A program made the position numbers and the translations under genes. A DNA stretch of 64,000 nucleotides. Origin: Brevibacterium sp. JSBI002 (GTDB taxonomy: Bacteria; Actinomycetota; Actinomycetes; Actinomycetales; Brevibacteriaceae). Below the pieces are notes generated by a model, which was not told the DNA's origin, ran no database searches, and saw only the letters and a program-made list of their open reading frames with translations. Shown here one piece after another: positions 26,640 through 44,196 of the stretch. The stretch covers positions 2,232,001 through 2,296,000 of the forward strand of contig NZ_CP110341.1 in the NCBI RefSeq assembly GCF_026013965.1. Reading direction: 5' to 3'. The first letter of the stretch is position 1, and each line of letters opens with the position of its first letter.

Positions 26640-27520
26640 TCAGTGTTTCGGAACGTCGGGGTCCCCTCCGTCATCGAACGGATCCACCCTCCGATCGCCG
26701 CGAGCGTAAGGGTCGTGAGTGCCGCGTCGGTCGACTCGAGGATCGGCCTCCTCGGCTAGCGGTTCCTCGGCGTGGGGCCGGACTCCGTTTTCCGGCGGTC
26801 GTTGGTCCGCGCGGATGTCCTGCTCCGCGTACGGATCGCGGCGCACGGGTTCCTGAGGGCCAGGCTGGTCCGGACGCGGCGCATCCTTCCGAACAGGCTG
26901 TTCCACATAGGCGTCATCACGATGACCATGATGGTCCTGACGAGGTGCGTCCGGCCGAACAGGCTGTTCATGGCGGACATCGTTTCGCTGGACTGGCTCG
27001 TCTGGCCGATGCCCGGCCTGCGGTACGGTTTCGTCGGGGCGGTGCTCAGTCTGGCTGTTCGTCGACGTCCCATGGGCCCCGGCCGCGGCGCCCCAGCAGC
27101 ACCGGCGTTGTCTGCACGACGAACGTCACCGGAATCCTGCTGTGTATCCGGGTCAAGTTCGTCGGCATGTTGCAGCCTGCGGTCGTGCTCGAGCCGTTCG
27201 GCCTTCACAGCTTCTTCGCGCTTCGCGGCCTGAGTATCCAGCTGTTCAGCCTCGGCCGCCTGACGATCAGCCTCGGCAGCTCGAGCATCGGCCTCAGCCT
27301 TTGCGCGCTTTGCATCTGCCCTCTGTTTCTCGACTTCGGCCTCTCGAGCACGAACATCATGTTCGGATTCAGCAGCTTCCTGTCGAATCTGGGCGGCTTC
27401 TTGTCGCTGGTGTTCGCGCTTCTTCGCCGCCGCTTTTCGGCTGACTGCGATGATGATCCCGACGATGATCAGGACCACGACGATGGCGACGACGATCCAG
27501 ACGATGGTTGATACGTTCAT
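26640..27520 (-). pseudogene. Membrane-anchored coiled-coil protein, apparent 1-base frameshift
   Basis: Two minus-strand frames join into one protein of about 293 aa if one G is restored in the C-run at 27091-27094. The first frame gives a membrane helix (VWIVVAIVVVLIIVGIIIAVS, residues 7-27) and an Ala/Glu/Arg coiled coil to about residue 115. The second gives a Pro/Arg/Asp-rich tail with a duplicated EQPVR-x-DAPR-x-D motif. The restored length is an exact number of codons. Read as it stands, the first frame ends in nonsense-like sequence at 26756. Function unknown. A true frameshift, programmed slippage and a sequencing error are all possible. Confidence 0.7.
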
Positions 27521-27718
27521 GCGGTCTCTCCCTTGCTGTCTATTCGGATGTCACTATTCACTTGCATCCGGCGCAGCGGACAGTTTCATCGTGACATGCA
27601 ACATAACTATGGACAAGCATTTGAGCTTCGGTAGGAGAACGCGTCGCCTACCATCCGGAAGGGATCTCCTCCGGACGACACCGGGTTGAAAGTCGTCATT
27701 GGACTGTCGGGATGAAAG

Positions 27719-28114
27719 TCAGATCGGGTTGCCGCGTTCCATCAGTTCCATGACGATCCATTTGGCCAGATCTTCCGGATCGACCGTGAGCATATGCGGC
27801 AGACGCAGCGAACGCCGGCGGTCAGGGGTATCGGGAGTTCTGATGCTCACATCGATATACGAGCTGACGTTCACCTTGGTGATGTGGACTTCGAGAATAC
27901 GAGCCCATGGCACGCCGCCTTCGGGGAATCCGTCCACGGCGGCCCACAGACCGAAGTTGTTGACGATCACCTGTGGTGAGGGCGGAGAGGAACGGCGCAG
28001 CCCGAGAAAACCTGCAGGGTTCCGCAGAAGCTGTTTCGCCCGGTTGAACCCGATCGCCACCTCACCGTCGCGAGCAAGCTCGGCTCTGAGAGCGTCAATT
28101 GTCTTCGCCTCCAT
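27719..28114 (-). CDS. Small protein, possibly PH-like (STM3941-type)
   Basis: 131 aa. The sequence reads as a mostly beta domain, VIVNNFGLWAAVDGFPEGGVPWARILEVHIT, which resembles PH-like small membrane-associated proteins in which a WxxI segment follows the strand pair, but no N-terminal membrane helix is present. It ends with an amphipathic helix (EDLAKWIVMELMERG). It lies alone between the coiled-coil gene and the rRNA operon. The identification is tentative. Confidence 0.55.
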   Translation of the reverse strand: MEAKTIDALRAELARDGEVAIGFNRAKQLLRNPAGFLGLRRSSPPSPQVIVNNFGLWAAVDGFPEGGVPWARILEVHITKVNVSSYIDVSIRTPDTPDRRRSLRLPHMLTVDPEDLAKWIVMELMERGNPI

Positions 28115-28135
28115 CCCTTCCCCTCTCCTCTCCTA

Positions 28136-28199
28136 ATTGCTACCTGACGGGGGCCCAGCAACCTGGCGCCAGGTAGCTGCGCCCCCGTCAGGTAGCAAT
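28136..28199. repeat. 64-bp near-perfect palindrome
   Basis: Outer arms of 19 bp (28136-28154 and 28181-28199) are exact inverted copies. The central 26 bp is itself palindromic around GGCGCC, with only two mismatched pairs (28155/28180 and 28060+100/28175, that is 28160/28175). It lies between a minus-strand gene start and the end of the rRNA operon. It could act as a second rrn terminator or be a palindromic mobile element remnant. Confidence 0.8.
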
Positions 28200-28213
28200 A
28201 ACCGGTGAATACA

Positions 28214-28256
28214 GTGATGGCCCCGCCCAACCCAAAGGATTGAACGAGGCCATCAC
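28214..28256 (-). terminator. rRNA operon terminator
   Basis: Arms GTGATGGCC (28214-28222) and GGCCATCAC (28248-28256) pair immediately after the 3' end of 5S rRNA, the usual position and form of a Rho-independent rrn terminator in actinobacteria. Confidence 0.75.
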
Positions 28257-28268
28257 CACTAAAAAATA

Positions 28269-28388
28269 TTGCGGCAGTCACTTACTCTCCCACAACCACC
28301 AAGTTGCAGTACCATCAGCGCGAATGGGCTTAGCTACCGGGATCGGAACGGTTAACCGGGCGTTTCCCCACCACTATCACCACCGCAA
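28269..28388 (-). rRNA. rrf: 5S ribosomal RNA
   Basis: About 120 nt. The ends TTGCGGTGGT and CTGCCGCAA pair to form helix I, and the interior has the conserved CCGATCCCGGTAGCTAAGCCC-type loop sequence. It is the last gene of the operon; the spacer to 23S (28389-28563) holds no gene. Ends are approximate. Confidence 0.93.
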
Positions 28389-28563
28389 AACCAACAAACC
28401 ACACTCACCCAAACCCATGTTTGGGTGGTAGTGGTCCAAGAACCGCACAGCGAACGCGAACACCAAAAACTTATACAACATGCACACCCGAAAGTGTGAA
28501 CTCTTCAAGCCATCCCAGAAAAGACGAAACAATCTCTCACACACACCAACCCCACATTGGAAT

Positions 28564-33626
<5,063 letters not shown>

Positions 33627-34036
33627 AAAATTATGTTACGAATGAATCCCAGCAAGACAGCCAACCCCTCACGGGGTGAGAAGGTTGACCAAAAAAACAC
33701 TGACCAAACACGAAGGCCACCCATGTGATGCGGGAGGTTCGGCGAAGAACCACCCACACGAGGCGACACCATGTTCGATCAGATGATTGTCTTACCAGAA
33801 AATAAAATGTTCTGGCATCACAACTTGTTCAAACAAACACGCTATTGGATTCTCAAACCACAAACACACACCCATCACCACACCACAAAAACAGCGTGTT
33901 CACTGGGGGTATCAGTTTCATTTTTTGGTTCCCCACCCGGTGTTCTGAACCCTTGGATCAAACTGTGTTTGTCCTGGTCAGACCCGGTAGAAACTCTGTC
34001 TCGAAGACGGTGTTTCCGGCGGGGCAACGAGATATA

Positions 34037-34066
34037 ACTCTAGACCACCCCAGAGGCGACGTGCAA
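34037..34066 (-). promoter_or_regulatory. Candidate rrn promoter
   Basis: On the minus strand, TTGCAC (34061-34066), an 18-bp spacer and TAGAGT (34037-34042) form a sigma-70-type promoter about 410 bp before the 16S 5' end. The following ATAT-rich discriminator and the boxA-like leader element support its role. No second promoter was recognised. Confidence 0.6.
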
Positions 34067-34240
34067 ATCGAAAGCGGGAATTCCGCTGTGACACCCGTCA
34101 CTGGCTCCAGAAGCCCGGTTTCGCGCCTACTTCCACAGGCACAAACGCACGGCCGCAGAACCCCGCCACACGCTTGACGGCGGCGGCCGATTGCCCTCAC
34201 CGTGCAGATGGTTCCCAGCGTTTCGCCCCGCCCCTGCCCC

Positions 34241-34246
34241 TACACT
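34241..34246 (+). promoter_or_regulatory. Candidate -10 element for a leaderless FNT mRNA
   Basis: TACACT ends 6 bp before the ATG at 34253, with no Shine-Dalgarno sequence between them. This spacing places the transcription start at the start codon, the usual arrangement for leaderless actinobacterial mRNAs. No good -35 is visible. Confidence 0.45.
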
Positions 34247-34252
34247 GGCGGA

Positions 34253-35095
34253 ATGACTCAGAAAGAGCAGCGAAAACGACTCGGCCGCAACGATCTCGAT
34301 CTCGAAGACGCCCTCATCGACGAGGCGGCGAATACAGTCACGGAGGGTGCCAAGCGGCTCAACCGGAAGTGGACGGAACTCATCGTCACCGGGCTCTTCG
34401 GCGGCATCGATGTCGGTCTCGGCATATTGGCCATGGTGCTCGTCAAGCAAGCAACCGGGTCGGAGATTTTGGCAGGGATGGCGTTCGGCATCGGGCTGTT
34501 GGCATTGAGGCTGGCGCATTCTGAGCTCTTCACCGAAGAGTTCCTCCTTCCGATCAACGCCGTCATCGCCGGCCAAGCGAATTGGGTACAGGTATTCCGC
34601 CTCTGGTTGACCACCCTCGTGACAAACATGGTTGGCGGCGCGGTCTTCGCCTGGCTGATCGTCATCGCCCTCCCGGACTATCACAAGACGATCGCGGATA
34701 TGGCGCTCGGCTATATCAACCAGTCGTCGCTCATCGTCATGCTCGCTCTCTCACTTCTCGCCGGCGCGACGATCACTTTGTCGACCCGTATGCAACAGGG
34801 AACGTCGAATGATGTCGTCAAGGCCATCGTCTGTATGATCACCGGCTTATTGGTGATCGGCGTCAGCATGTTGCACGGAGCCATCAATGCGATTCTCATC
34901 CTTGCCGCCATGATGACGGGCGCGGACGTTGCGATCCTCGATTTCCTGCAGTGGTTCGGAATCGTGATCCCGTTCAACATGCTCGGCGGACTGCTGATCA
35001 TTACCCTGCCCCGAATCGTGCGCACTCGCCGCGTGCTCTGGGCAGTACGCCAAGGCCGCATCTCTCTCGAGGACCTCGAAGAACAGAGTTCCTGA
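34253..35095 (+). CDS. Formate/nitrite transporter (FNT) family channel
   Basis: 280 aa with about six membrane helices. FocA-like features include the early ELIVTGLFGGIDVGLGILAMVL, ALRLAHSELFTEEFLLPINAVIA (helix 2/3 with SELFT), and TNMVGGAVFAWLI. The SELFTE block is characteristic of the YfdC-type branch with an FTE motif instead of the usual formate-channel loop. Substrate may be formate, nitrite or another small monovalent anion; I cannot decide. The in-frame stretch upstream of 34253 shows no ribosome-binding site and is not part of the fold. Confidence 0.8.
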   Translation: MTQKEQRKRLGRNDLDLEDALIDEAANTVTEGAKRLNRKWTELIVTGLFGGIDVGLGILAMVLVKQATGSEILAGMAFGIGLLALRLAHSELFTEEFLLPINAVIAGQANWVQVFRLWLTTLVTNMVGGAVFAWLIVIALPDYHKTIADMALGYINQSSLIVMLALSLLAGATITLSTRMQQGTSNDVVKAIVCMITGLLVIGVSMLHGAINAILILAAMMTGADVAILDFLQWFGIVIPFNMLGGLLIITLPRIVRTRRVLWAVRQGRISLEDLEEQSS

Positions 35096-35104
35096 ATCCG
35101 TGGT

Positions 35105-35506
35105 TCAGGCTCCGCGGTAGCCGGGCATCAGCCGGTCGCTGTCGACGATCTGCTTGCCCAGCGGCATGAGCGAGACGGGGATGAGTTTGATGTTCGCCCA
35201 GCCGAGTGGGATGCCGATGATCGAGACGAACAGCGGGATCGAGGTGACGACGTGTCCGATGGCGAGCCAGACGCCGGCGACGATGAGCCAGATTATGTTG
35301 CCCAGGGTTGTCGCCACTCCCGCCGGGCGGGTTTCGATGACCTCGCGGCCGAAGGGCCACAGTGCGTAGTTGCCGATGCGGAAGGACGCGATGCCCCACG
35401 GGATGGTGACGATGAAGATGCAGGCGATGATCCCGGCGGCCCAGTATCCGAGCGCCAGCCAGAGACCGGAGAAGATGAACCAGATGATGTTGAGCAGGGT
35501 GCGCAT
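35105..35506 (-). CDS. YccF-family membrane protein
   Basis: 133 aa with two similar halves, each with a membrane helix pair and a conserved W-P/G-x-x-x-x-I motif: NIIWFIFSGLWLALGYWAAGIIACIFIVTIPWGIASF and NIIWLIVAGVWLAIGHVVTSIPLFVSIIGIPLGWANIKL. This internal duplication defines the YccF (DUF307) family. Function is unknown. The GAGGAG ribosome-binding site is 3 bp before the ATG. It is convergent with the FNT gene. Confidence 0.9.
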   Translation of the reverse strand: MRTLLNIIWFIFSGLWLALGYWAAGIIACIFIVTIPWGIASFRIGNYALWPFGREVIETRPAGVATTLGNIIWLIVAGVWLAIGHVVTSIPLFVSIIGIPLGWANIKLIPVSLMPLGKQIVDSDRLMPGYRGA

Positions 35507-35820
35507 GATCTCCTCGTGCGTTCGTCAGTCGGTATTCGTTCGGTTGTCCGTCAACTGCCAGTCTGCTCGATGACCGCTTGCTTTTCCATGGTGATGGCCC
35601 CACATCGCCGGTCCGGTTGCCCGCAGGCTGCCAGAGCGCACGCTGATTGACAGCATTCCCTTGACCGCAATGCTGCCGTTGAAGCCGTCTCTACAATGCG
35701 ACCTCTTGTATTCGTCGATGACAAGGATTCCCGTTGTCGAACGGGCCCAACCGTCATGAATACGACAATGCCGCGCCCTCCGGGTGCGGAGAACACGGCA
35801 TTATCAGTAACGGAGGCTGC
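35507..35820. other. Intergenic region between tyrS and yccF-like gene
   Basis: 314 bp. Beside the hairpin at 35767-35802 there is a small inverted repeat CCCGTT-GTCG-AACGGG (35730-35745). A TACAAT hexamer at 35692-35697 (+) has no gene on its strand. I see no convincing gene. Confidence 0.5.
35767..35802 (-). terminator. Putative tyrS terminator hairpin
   Basis: AATGCCG (35767-35773) and CGGCATT (35796-35802) pair, with an inner CTCCG/CGGAG stem. It lies about 20 bp downstream of the tyrS stop on the minus strand. Confidence 0.6.
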
Positions 35821-37107
35821 TCAGCCGACGATGTCGACAGCACCCAGGGTCTTCTTGCCTCGGCGCAGGAGGACGACTCCTCCCGCTTCTGTCGAGAGCA
35901 CATCACCGGAAGTCAGAGTCTGCTCCTGGTCGGCGACCTTGACGTTGTTGACGTACGCTCCCCCGTCCTTGATGGCACGGCGAGCCTCACCCTTGGACTT
36001 GACGACGCCGGAAGCGACGAACGCATCAGCAACAGGCAGGCCTTCGGCCAGCTGGGTCGTCGACACCTCACCGCGCGGCAGCTCGGAAGTTGCGGCACCC
36101 AGCGTCGAGGCATCGAGACCGGCGAGCTCTCCCCCGCCGAAGAGGGCGGAGGCCGCGGCGATGGCCTGTTCGTAAGCCTGGCGTCCGTGGACCAAGGTGG
36201 TGACATCCTCGGCGAGGGCCTTCTGCGCCACACGGGTGTGCGGGGCGGCGGTGAACTCGGCTTCGATGGCTTCGATTTCGTCGAGCGGGCGCAGCGAGAA
36301 CACCTTGAGGTACTTCACCACGTCGCGGTCGTCGGCGTTGAGCCAGAACTGGCTGAACGCGTACGGGCTGGTCAGCGACGAGTCGAGCCACACGGTGCCG
36401 GATTCGGTCTTGCCGAACTTCGTTCCGTCGGCCTTCGTGATCAGCGGGGTGGCCAGGGCGTGGACGGACTTCTGCTCGACGCGGCGGATGAGGTCGACGC
36501 CCGAGGTGAGGTTGCCCCACTGGTCGGAGCCGCCGGTCTGCAGGGAGCAGCCGTAGCGGCGGTTGAGCTCAAGGTAGTCGTTGCCCTGGAGGATCTGGTA
36601 GGAGAACTCAGTGAAGGAGATTCCGGCTTCGCTGTTGAGGCGCGCGGAGACGGATTCCTTCGCGAGCATCCGGTTGACCGGGAAGTGCTTGCCGATGTCG
36701 CGGAGGAAGTCGATGGCCGACAGCTGCGAGGTCCAGTCGAGGTTGTTGACGATCTGGGCGGCGTTGGGGCCGTCGAAGTCGAGGAACTTCTCGACCTGGG
36801 CGCGGATCTTCGCGACCCATTCCTCGACGACCTCACGTGGGTTGAGCGTCCGCTCCCCCGACATGCGCGGGTCGCCGATGAGGCCGGTAGCGCCGCCGAC
36901 GAGGGCCAGCGGGTTGTGTCCGGCCTGCTGGAGGCGGGCGGCGGTGAGCAGCTGGACGAGGTTGCCCATGTGCAGGCTCGGGGCCGTCGGATCGAAACCG
37001 ACATAATAGGTCAGCGACTCCTCGGCCAGGGCTTTCTGCAGGGCGGTCTCGTCCGTGGAAACTGCGACGAGCCCGCGGGCCTTGAGTTCGCTGAAGATGT
37101 CGGTCAC
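35821..37107 (-). CDS. tyrS: Tyrosyl-tRNA synthetase
   Basis: 428 aa. Class I motifs are present: the HIGH-like PSLHMGNLVQLL (about residues 45-56) and the KMSKS-like KFGKTESG (about 231-238). The anticodon region is followed by a C-terminal S4-type RNA-binding domain (EARRAIKDGGAYVNNVKV). It charges tRNA-Tyr. In mycobacteria tyrS (Rv1689) lies next to the same TPR-HAD-tlyA cluster, which here is separated from tyrS by the betaine module and rRNA operon. Confidence 0.97.
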   Translation of the reverse strand: MTDIFSELKARGLVAVSTDETALQKALAEESLTYYVGFDPTAPSLHMGNLVQLLTAARLQQAGHNPLALVGGATGLIGDPRMSGERTLNPREVVEEWVAKIRAQVEKFLDFDGPNAAQIVNNLDWTSQLSAIDFLRDIGKHFPVNRMLAKESVSARLNSEAGISFTEFSYQILQGNDYLELNRRYGCSLQTGGSDQWGNLTSGVDLIRRVEQKSVHALATPLITKADGTKFGKTESGTVWLDSSLTSPYAFSQFWLNADDRDVVKYLKVFSLRPLDEIEAIEAEFTAAPHTRVAQKALAEDVTTLVHGRQAYEQAIAAASALFGGGELAGLDASTLGAATSELPRGEVSTTQLAEGLPVADAFVASGVVKSKGEARRAIKDGGAYVNNVKVADQEQTLTSGDVLSTEAGGVVLLRRGKKTLGAVDIVG

Positions 37108-37188
37108 TTCGGTCCTTTCGAATCTTTGGTCTGTGCCGGCGCGGAGCCGACGGGGTCAATTCTACGTGTTCGCCGAGGCGGCACTTCC

Positions 37189-37536
37189 CTTGCCTGCCAT
37201 CTGAGCAACAGCGACGGACTGAACAACCCGCGGTTCGCCATCTCGCCCTCGGCGCAGGAGCACTATCCCTGCACCCGCGCCGTGGCCAAGGCCAACCATG
37301 GGTCTACGCAGAATCTAGCGGGAATCGTCTGGCACTCTCGCCAGACTGAGCTCAGCCACCATACCGACTCCGAAGCCCTGATCCTTTTCGCTGCTCGATT
37401 GGCCAAAGGTCGCAATGCTCTGGATCTCACACATTCACTGACAGCGGTCGGAGCGATCGGCGAAGAAGCCGGATGCATCGTTTTGGACGAACTGCTCGAG
37501 GATCTCGGCGTTACCGTAGTCTCGCCGCTCAGCTGA
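37189..37536 (+). pseudogene. Internally deleted RES-domain (NAD+ phosphorylase toxin) relic
   Basis: The frame reads LNNPRFAI, then YPCTRAVAKA and LAGIVWHSRQ, then DSEALILFAAR, then a C-terminal helix-strand ending LGVTVV. These match in order the start (NNPRF) and the last third (YPRTR..., DGLVWVSRQ, ALMLFGDR) of RES-domain proteins. About 100 residues between NNPRF and the YPCTR block are missing. There is no start codon with a ribosome-binding site. The frame remains open leftwards, but there it only shadows tyrS. Probably a decayed toxin from a Xre-RES toxin-antitoxin pair; no antitoxin is visible. Confidence 0.45.
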
Positions 37537-37589
37537 GGCCGCATCCCGACTCACCGGCATTCCGAGGAGTGTTTAATCAACCGAACCAG

Positions 37590-39050
<1,461 letters not shown>

Positions 39051-39171
39051 TTATTGAAATGATGAAACTCAGTTGTCATTGTTCCAGTATTTTTCTCGCC
39101 GAGGCGGCCGTCCGTCCCGTGGAATCCCCGCCGAGGCGGCACACCCAATTCCAGGTCCAACCGACCGAGGT

Positions 39172-40691
<1,520 letters not shown>

Positions 40692-40715
40692 TCAGCGCTG
40701 GGTTCGCGGGGCGGC

Positions 40716-41996
40716 TCAGCCGGTGATGAAGCCGGGCAGGGCCTCGATGAACGGGGTGAGCTCGTCGGTGGTAATGGTCAGCGGCGGGGCGAGGCGGAGG
40801 CGTCCCGGGGCGACGGGGTTGATGATGAACCCGGCTTCGAGGGCCCGGGCGGCCACGGCCTTCGAGTCCGGGACCTGGCCGTCGGTCTGTCCGGCCGCGC
40901 CGTCACCCGACGCACCGGCTGTCAGCTCGAGCCCGAGCAGCAGTCCCTTGCCGGTGATCTCGCCGATGCCGTCGACCTCCGCCAACTGGGCCTTGAGCCA
41001 GTCGCTGACCTCGGTGACGTGGTCGAGGAGGTTGTCCTTCTCGATCGTCTCGAGCACGGCGAGTCCGGCAGCACACGACAGAGGGTTGCCGCCGAAGGTC
41101 GTGCCGTGCTGACCGGCTTCGAGCAGACCAGTATTCGCGTCACCGACGGTGATGGTCGCGCCGATCGGCATGCCGCCGCCGAGCCCCTTCGCTGAAGTGA
41201 TGATGTCGGGCGTGACGCCCTCACCGATCTCGGGATCCTGGTGAGCAAACCAGGAACCGGTGCGGCCGATGCCCGACTGCACCTCGTCGAGGACCATGAG
41301 CGCCCCGACCTTCTGCGTCAGTTCCCGTACCGCAGTGAGGTAGCCGGCCGGATGCGTTCGCACGCCGACCTCACCCTGCACGGGTTCGATGAACACGGCA
41401 GGGGTGTTCTCGTTGATGGCAGCCTCGAGGGCCTCGACATCCCCATAGGGCACGTGGACGACTCCGGGGACTCCGGGTGCGAAGGGGGCGCGGTACGCTT
41501 CCTTCGCGGTCAGGGCGAGCGCTCCCATGGTCCGGCCGTGGAAGGCGCCGTCGATGGCGATGATGAAGGGCCGTCCCCCACCGGCGGCGCGGCGGGCCAT
41601 CTTGAAGGCCGCCTCGTTGGCTTCGGCTCCCGAGTTCGAGAAGAACACGGCGGACCCGGCCGGTAGGTTGAGGATCTCGTGGAGCTTCTCGGCCAGGCCG
41701 ATCTGGGCTGGGGAGGTGAAGAAGTTCGAGATGTGGCCGAGCGTCGAGGCCTGCTCGGTGATGGCGCTGACCCATGCGGGGTGGCAATGGCCCAAAGCGT
41801 TGACGGCGATGCCGGCGAGCAGGTCGAGGTACTTCTTGCCCGAGGCGTCCCACACGTACGAGCCCTCACCGCGGACGATGTCGAGCTGCGGGGAACCAAA
41901 CACCGGGGACAGCACCCGCGAGAAATCGTCGCGCCACGTCTGTGCTTGGTCAGAAGCCTGCGCAGCCGAATCCTGCGTACCCGTCTGATCACTCAT
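40716..41996 (-). CDS. argD: Acetylornithine aminotransferase
   Basis: 426 aa, class III PLP aminotransferase. The PLP lysine is in [17 protein letters not shown] (about residues 255-271), preceded by [13 protein letters not shown]. It transaminates N-acetylglutamate semialdehyde. The N-terminal 24 residues (polar, Gln/Ala/Asp) are an extension beyond the fold. The ATG at 41996 overlaps the argB stop (ATGA). Confidence 0.95.
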   Translation of the reverse strand: MSDQTGTQDSAAQASDQAQTWRDDFSRVLSPVFGSPQLDIVRGEGSYVWDASGKKYLDLLAGIAVNALGHCHPAWVSAITEQASTLGHISNFFTSPAQIGLAEKLHEILNLPAGSAVFFSNSGAEANEAAFKMARRAAGGGRPFIIAIDGAFHGRTMGALALTAKEAYRAPFAPGVPGVVHVPYGDVEALEAAINENTPAVFIEPVQGEVGVRTHPAGYLTAVRELTQKVGALMVLDEVQSGIGRTGSWFAHQDPEIGEGVTPDIITSAKGLGGGMPIGATITVGDANTGLLEAGQHGTTFGGNPLSCAAGLAVLETIEKDNLLDHVTEVSDWLKAQLAEVDGIGEITGKGLLLGLELTAGASGDGAAGQTDGQVPDSKAVAARALEAGFIINPVAPGRLRLAPPLTITTDELTPFIEALPGFITG

Positions 41997-43021
41997 GAAC
42001 GTCCTCCGTTGCTGTCGTTGCTAGCGTTCAAACCGTCCGTCGGGGCCGCCTCGGCGGGGTTCGCTTGGTGCCCGTCGCCCAGCGGTGCGGGTTCGACGAT
42101 GGTGTCTTCGACCATGGTGCCGATCCCTTCCGAGGTGAAGACCTCGAGGAGGAGGGAATGCGCCATCCGGCCGTCGATGATGTGGGCCTGCTTGACCCCG
42201 TGCTCGATCGCCTCGAGCGCCGCGGTCATCTTCGGGATCATTCCCGAATCGAGCGACGGCAGGAGTTCGCGCAGCTTGTCCGGGTCGATGCGGGAGATGA
42301 GCGAGGACGTGTCCGGCCAGTTCGCGTAGAGGCCGGGCACATCGGTGAGCATGATGAGTTTGTGTGCCTTCAGCGCCTTCGCCACCGCCGAGGCGGCCAG
42401 GTCCGCATTGATGTTCAGCGGCTTCCCCGCTTCTCCCCCGATCTCGGAGGCGATGGAGCAGATGACGGGGACCCGGCCGGCGTCGAGGAGTTCGGTGAGC
42501 ACGGTCGTATTCACCTGGGCGAGCTCGCCCACCCGGCCGAGGTCGATGACTTCGCCGTCCACCTCGGCGGTGGTTTTGTGCGCGAGAAGGAGGTCTGCGT
42601 CTTCACCGGACAGGCCGATCGCGGCGTCACCGTTCTGGTTGATCCGGGACACGATATCGCGGTTGACCTGGCCGGACAGCACCATGCGGATGACCTCGGC
42701 GGCTTCCTCGGTGGTCACGCGCTGTCCGGCCTTGAACTCGGATTCGATGCCCAAGCGTTTGAGCATCGCCGAGATCTGGGGGCCGCCGCCGTGGACGACG
42801 ACGGGGCGGATGCCGGCGAAGCGGAGGAACGCGATGTCATCTGCGAAGGATTGCTGCAGCTCCGGGGAGACCATGGCGTTGCCGCCGTATTTGATGACGA
42901 TCGTGGCGCCGGCGAAGGTCTTGATCCAGGGCAGCGCCTCGGTGAGCGCTTCGGCCTTGACCTGGGCGGCGGCGAGCCGGGCGGCCGTGGATTTCGTGGA
43001 CATGTCGACAGGGGTGTTCAT
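41993..43021 (-). CDS. argB: Acetylglutamate kinase
   Basis: 342 aa from the ATG at 43021, which overlaps the argJ stop (ATGA). The nucleotide-binding KYGGNAM (about residues 45-51) and the substrate-binding VVHGGGPQI stretch are present. It phosphorylates N-acetylglutamate. The N-terminal 25 or so residues and a C-terminal extension (about residues 315-342, Ala/Asn/Asp-rich) exceed the usual 290-300 aa; the extension contains the motif CCGCCTCGGCGG. Confidence 0.95.
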   Translation of the reverse strand: MNTPVDMSTKSTAARLAAAQVKAEALTEALPWIKTFAGATIVIKYGGNAMVSPELQQSFADDIAFLRFAGIRPVVVHGGGPQISAMLKRLGIESEFKAGQRVTTEEAAEVIRMVLSGQVNRDIVSRINQNGDAAIGLSGEDADLLLAHKTTAEVDGEVIDLGRVGELAQVNTTVLTELLDAGRVPVICSIASEIGGEAGKPLNINADLAASAVAKALKAHKLIMLTDVPGLYANWPDTSSLISRIDPDKLRELLPSLDSGMIPKMTAALEAIEHGVKQAHIIDGRMAHSLLLEVFTSEGIGTMVEDTIVEPAPLGDGHQANPAEAAPTDGLNASNDSNGGRS

Positions 43022-44196
43022 GAGGAGTAGGCGCTGTTCTCTTCGACGTAGTCGTGGGTGAGGTCCGAGGTCCACACGGTGGCGGTGTCGTCACCGGCGT
43101 GGAGGTCGATGACGACGTCGACGGTGCGGTCGAACGTGACGTTCGCGGGGTCTTCGTCGGGGCCGGAGGCCGTGCACACTTGGACGCCGTTGATGATCAC
43201 GTCGATCTGTGTGGGATCGAAATCCGCCGAGGTGGTTCCCACCTGAGCGACGACACGACCCCAATTCGGGTCCTCCCCGAAGATCGCGGCCTTGAAGAGA
43301 GCCGACCGTGCCACAGAGCGGGAGACTTCGACGGCGTCGGTCTCGCTGGCGGCACCGCGTGTGGTGATGGCGATGTCGTGGTGGGCGCCTTCAGCGTCGA
43401 CATGGAGTTGGTGCATGAGGTCGAGGCAGAGTTCGCGCAGCAGGGTTGTGAACTCGTCCGTGTCGACGACGGCGTCGTGGGCGCCGGAGGACATGAGGAT
43501 GACGGTGTCGTTCGTCGACATGCAGCCGTCAGTGTCGAGTCGGTCGAAGGACTGGCTCGTCGAGGCACGCAGAGCCTGGTCGAGCGTGGTCTGGTCGAGT
43601 TTGGCATCGGTGGTGATGACGACGAGCATCGTGGCGAGTCCCGGTGCGAGCATGCCCGCGCCCTTGGCCATGCCGCCGATCGTGTACCCGCTGGAACCGG
43701 TGCGGGTGGCAACTTTTGCGACGGTGTCGGTGGTCATGATCGCTTCGGCGGCGGACTGTCCGGCTTCGACGCTCGTGTCGGCGGCAGCGACGAGTGGGGC
43801 GAGGTTGCCCACGATGGAGTCGCGGAAGTCCTGTCCGCCGACGCCGATGAGGCCTGTCGAGCAGACGAGTACGTCTTCGGCCGGGGTGGTGGTGCCGGCG
43901 TCGGTGAGGAGTTCGGCGGTGGTCTGCGCGGTCAGCGTCGTCGTCTCGTAGCCGAAGTCACCGGTGTAGCAGTTCGCTCCCCCGGAGTTGAGAACGACGG
44001 CGCGGGCCTGCCCGTTGGCCGAGGCCTTCTGCGACCACAGCACCGGGTTGGCCTTGCACCGATTCGATGTGTAGACGGCGGCGACGGCGGTGTCGGGGCC
44101 GTTGTTGATCACCAGGGAGAGGTCTTTGGTTCCGGAGGGCTTGAGGCCTGCGGTGAGTCCGGCGGCGGTGAAGCCGAGTGGGGCGGTGACGCTCAT
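43018..44196 (-). CDS. argJ: Bifunctional glutamate N-acetyltransferase/ornithine acetyltransferase
   Basis: 392 aa from the ATG at 44196, overlapping the argC stop. The autocleavage and nucleophile region [20 protein letters not shown] (about residues 176-195) has the Thr that becomes the N-terminal nucleophile of the beta chain (ATML). The enzyme recycles the acetyl group from acetylornithine to glutamate, so a separate ArgE is not needed. It is the usual actinobacterial solution. Confidence 0.94.
   Translation of the reverse strand: MSVTAPLGFTAAGLTAGLKPSGTKDLSLVINNGPDTAVAAVYTSNRCKANPVLWSQKASANGQARAVVLNSGGANCYTGDFGYETTTLTAQTTAELLTDAGTTTPAEDVLVCSTGLIGVGGQDFRDSIVGNLAPLVAAADTSVEAGQSAAEAIMTTDTVAKVATRTGSSGYTIGGMAKGAGMLAPGLATMLVVITTDAKLDQTTLDQALRASTSQSFDRLDTDGCMSTNDTVILMSSGAHDAVVDTDEFTTLLRELCLDLMHQLHVDAEGAHHDIAITTRGAASETDAVEVSRSVARSALFKAAIFGEDPNWGRVVAQVGTTSADFDPTQIDVIINGVQVCTASGPDEDPANVTFDRTVDVVIDLHAGDDTATVWTSDLTHDYVEENSAYSS

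Larger units (their letters stand above)
33627..34252 (-). other. rRNA leader region
   Basis: No gene is seen. On the minus strand the leader carries GGTTTGAGAATCCAATAGCG (about 33841-33860), a boxA/processing-like element repeated in part in the 16S-23S spacer. Upstream lies the promoter at 34037-34066; the plus-strand promoter of the FNT gene lies at its far right end. Confidence 0.6.

Noticed and set aside
35734..37536. Long plus-strand open frame opposite tyrS (about 600 codons)
   Set aside because: Shadow of tyrS codon bias in high-GC DNA; only its last 116 codons, beyond tyrS, resemble a protein (the RES relic).
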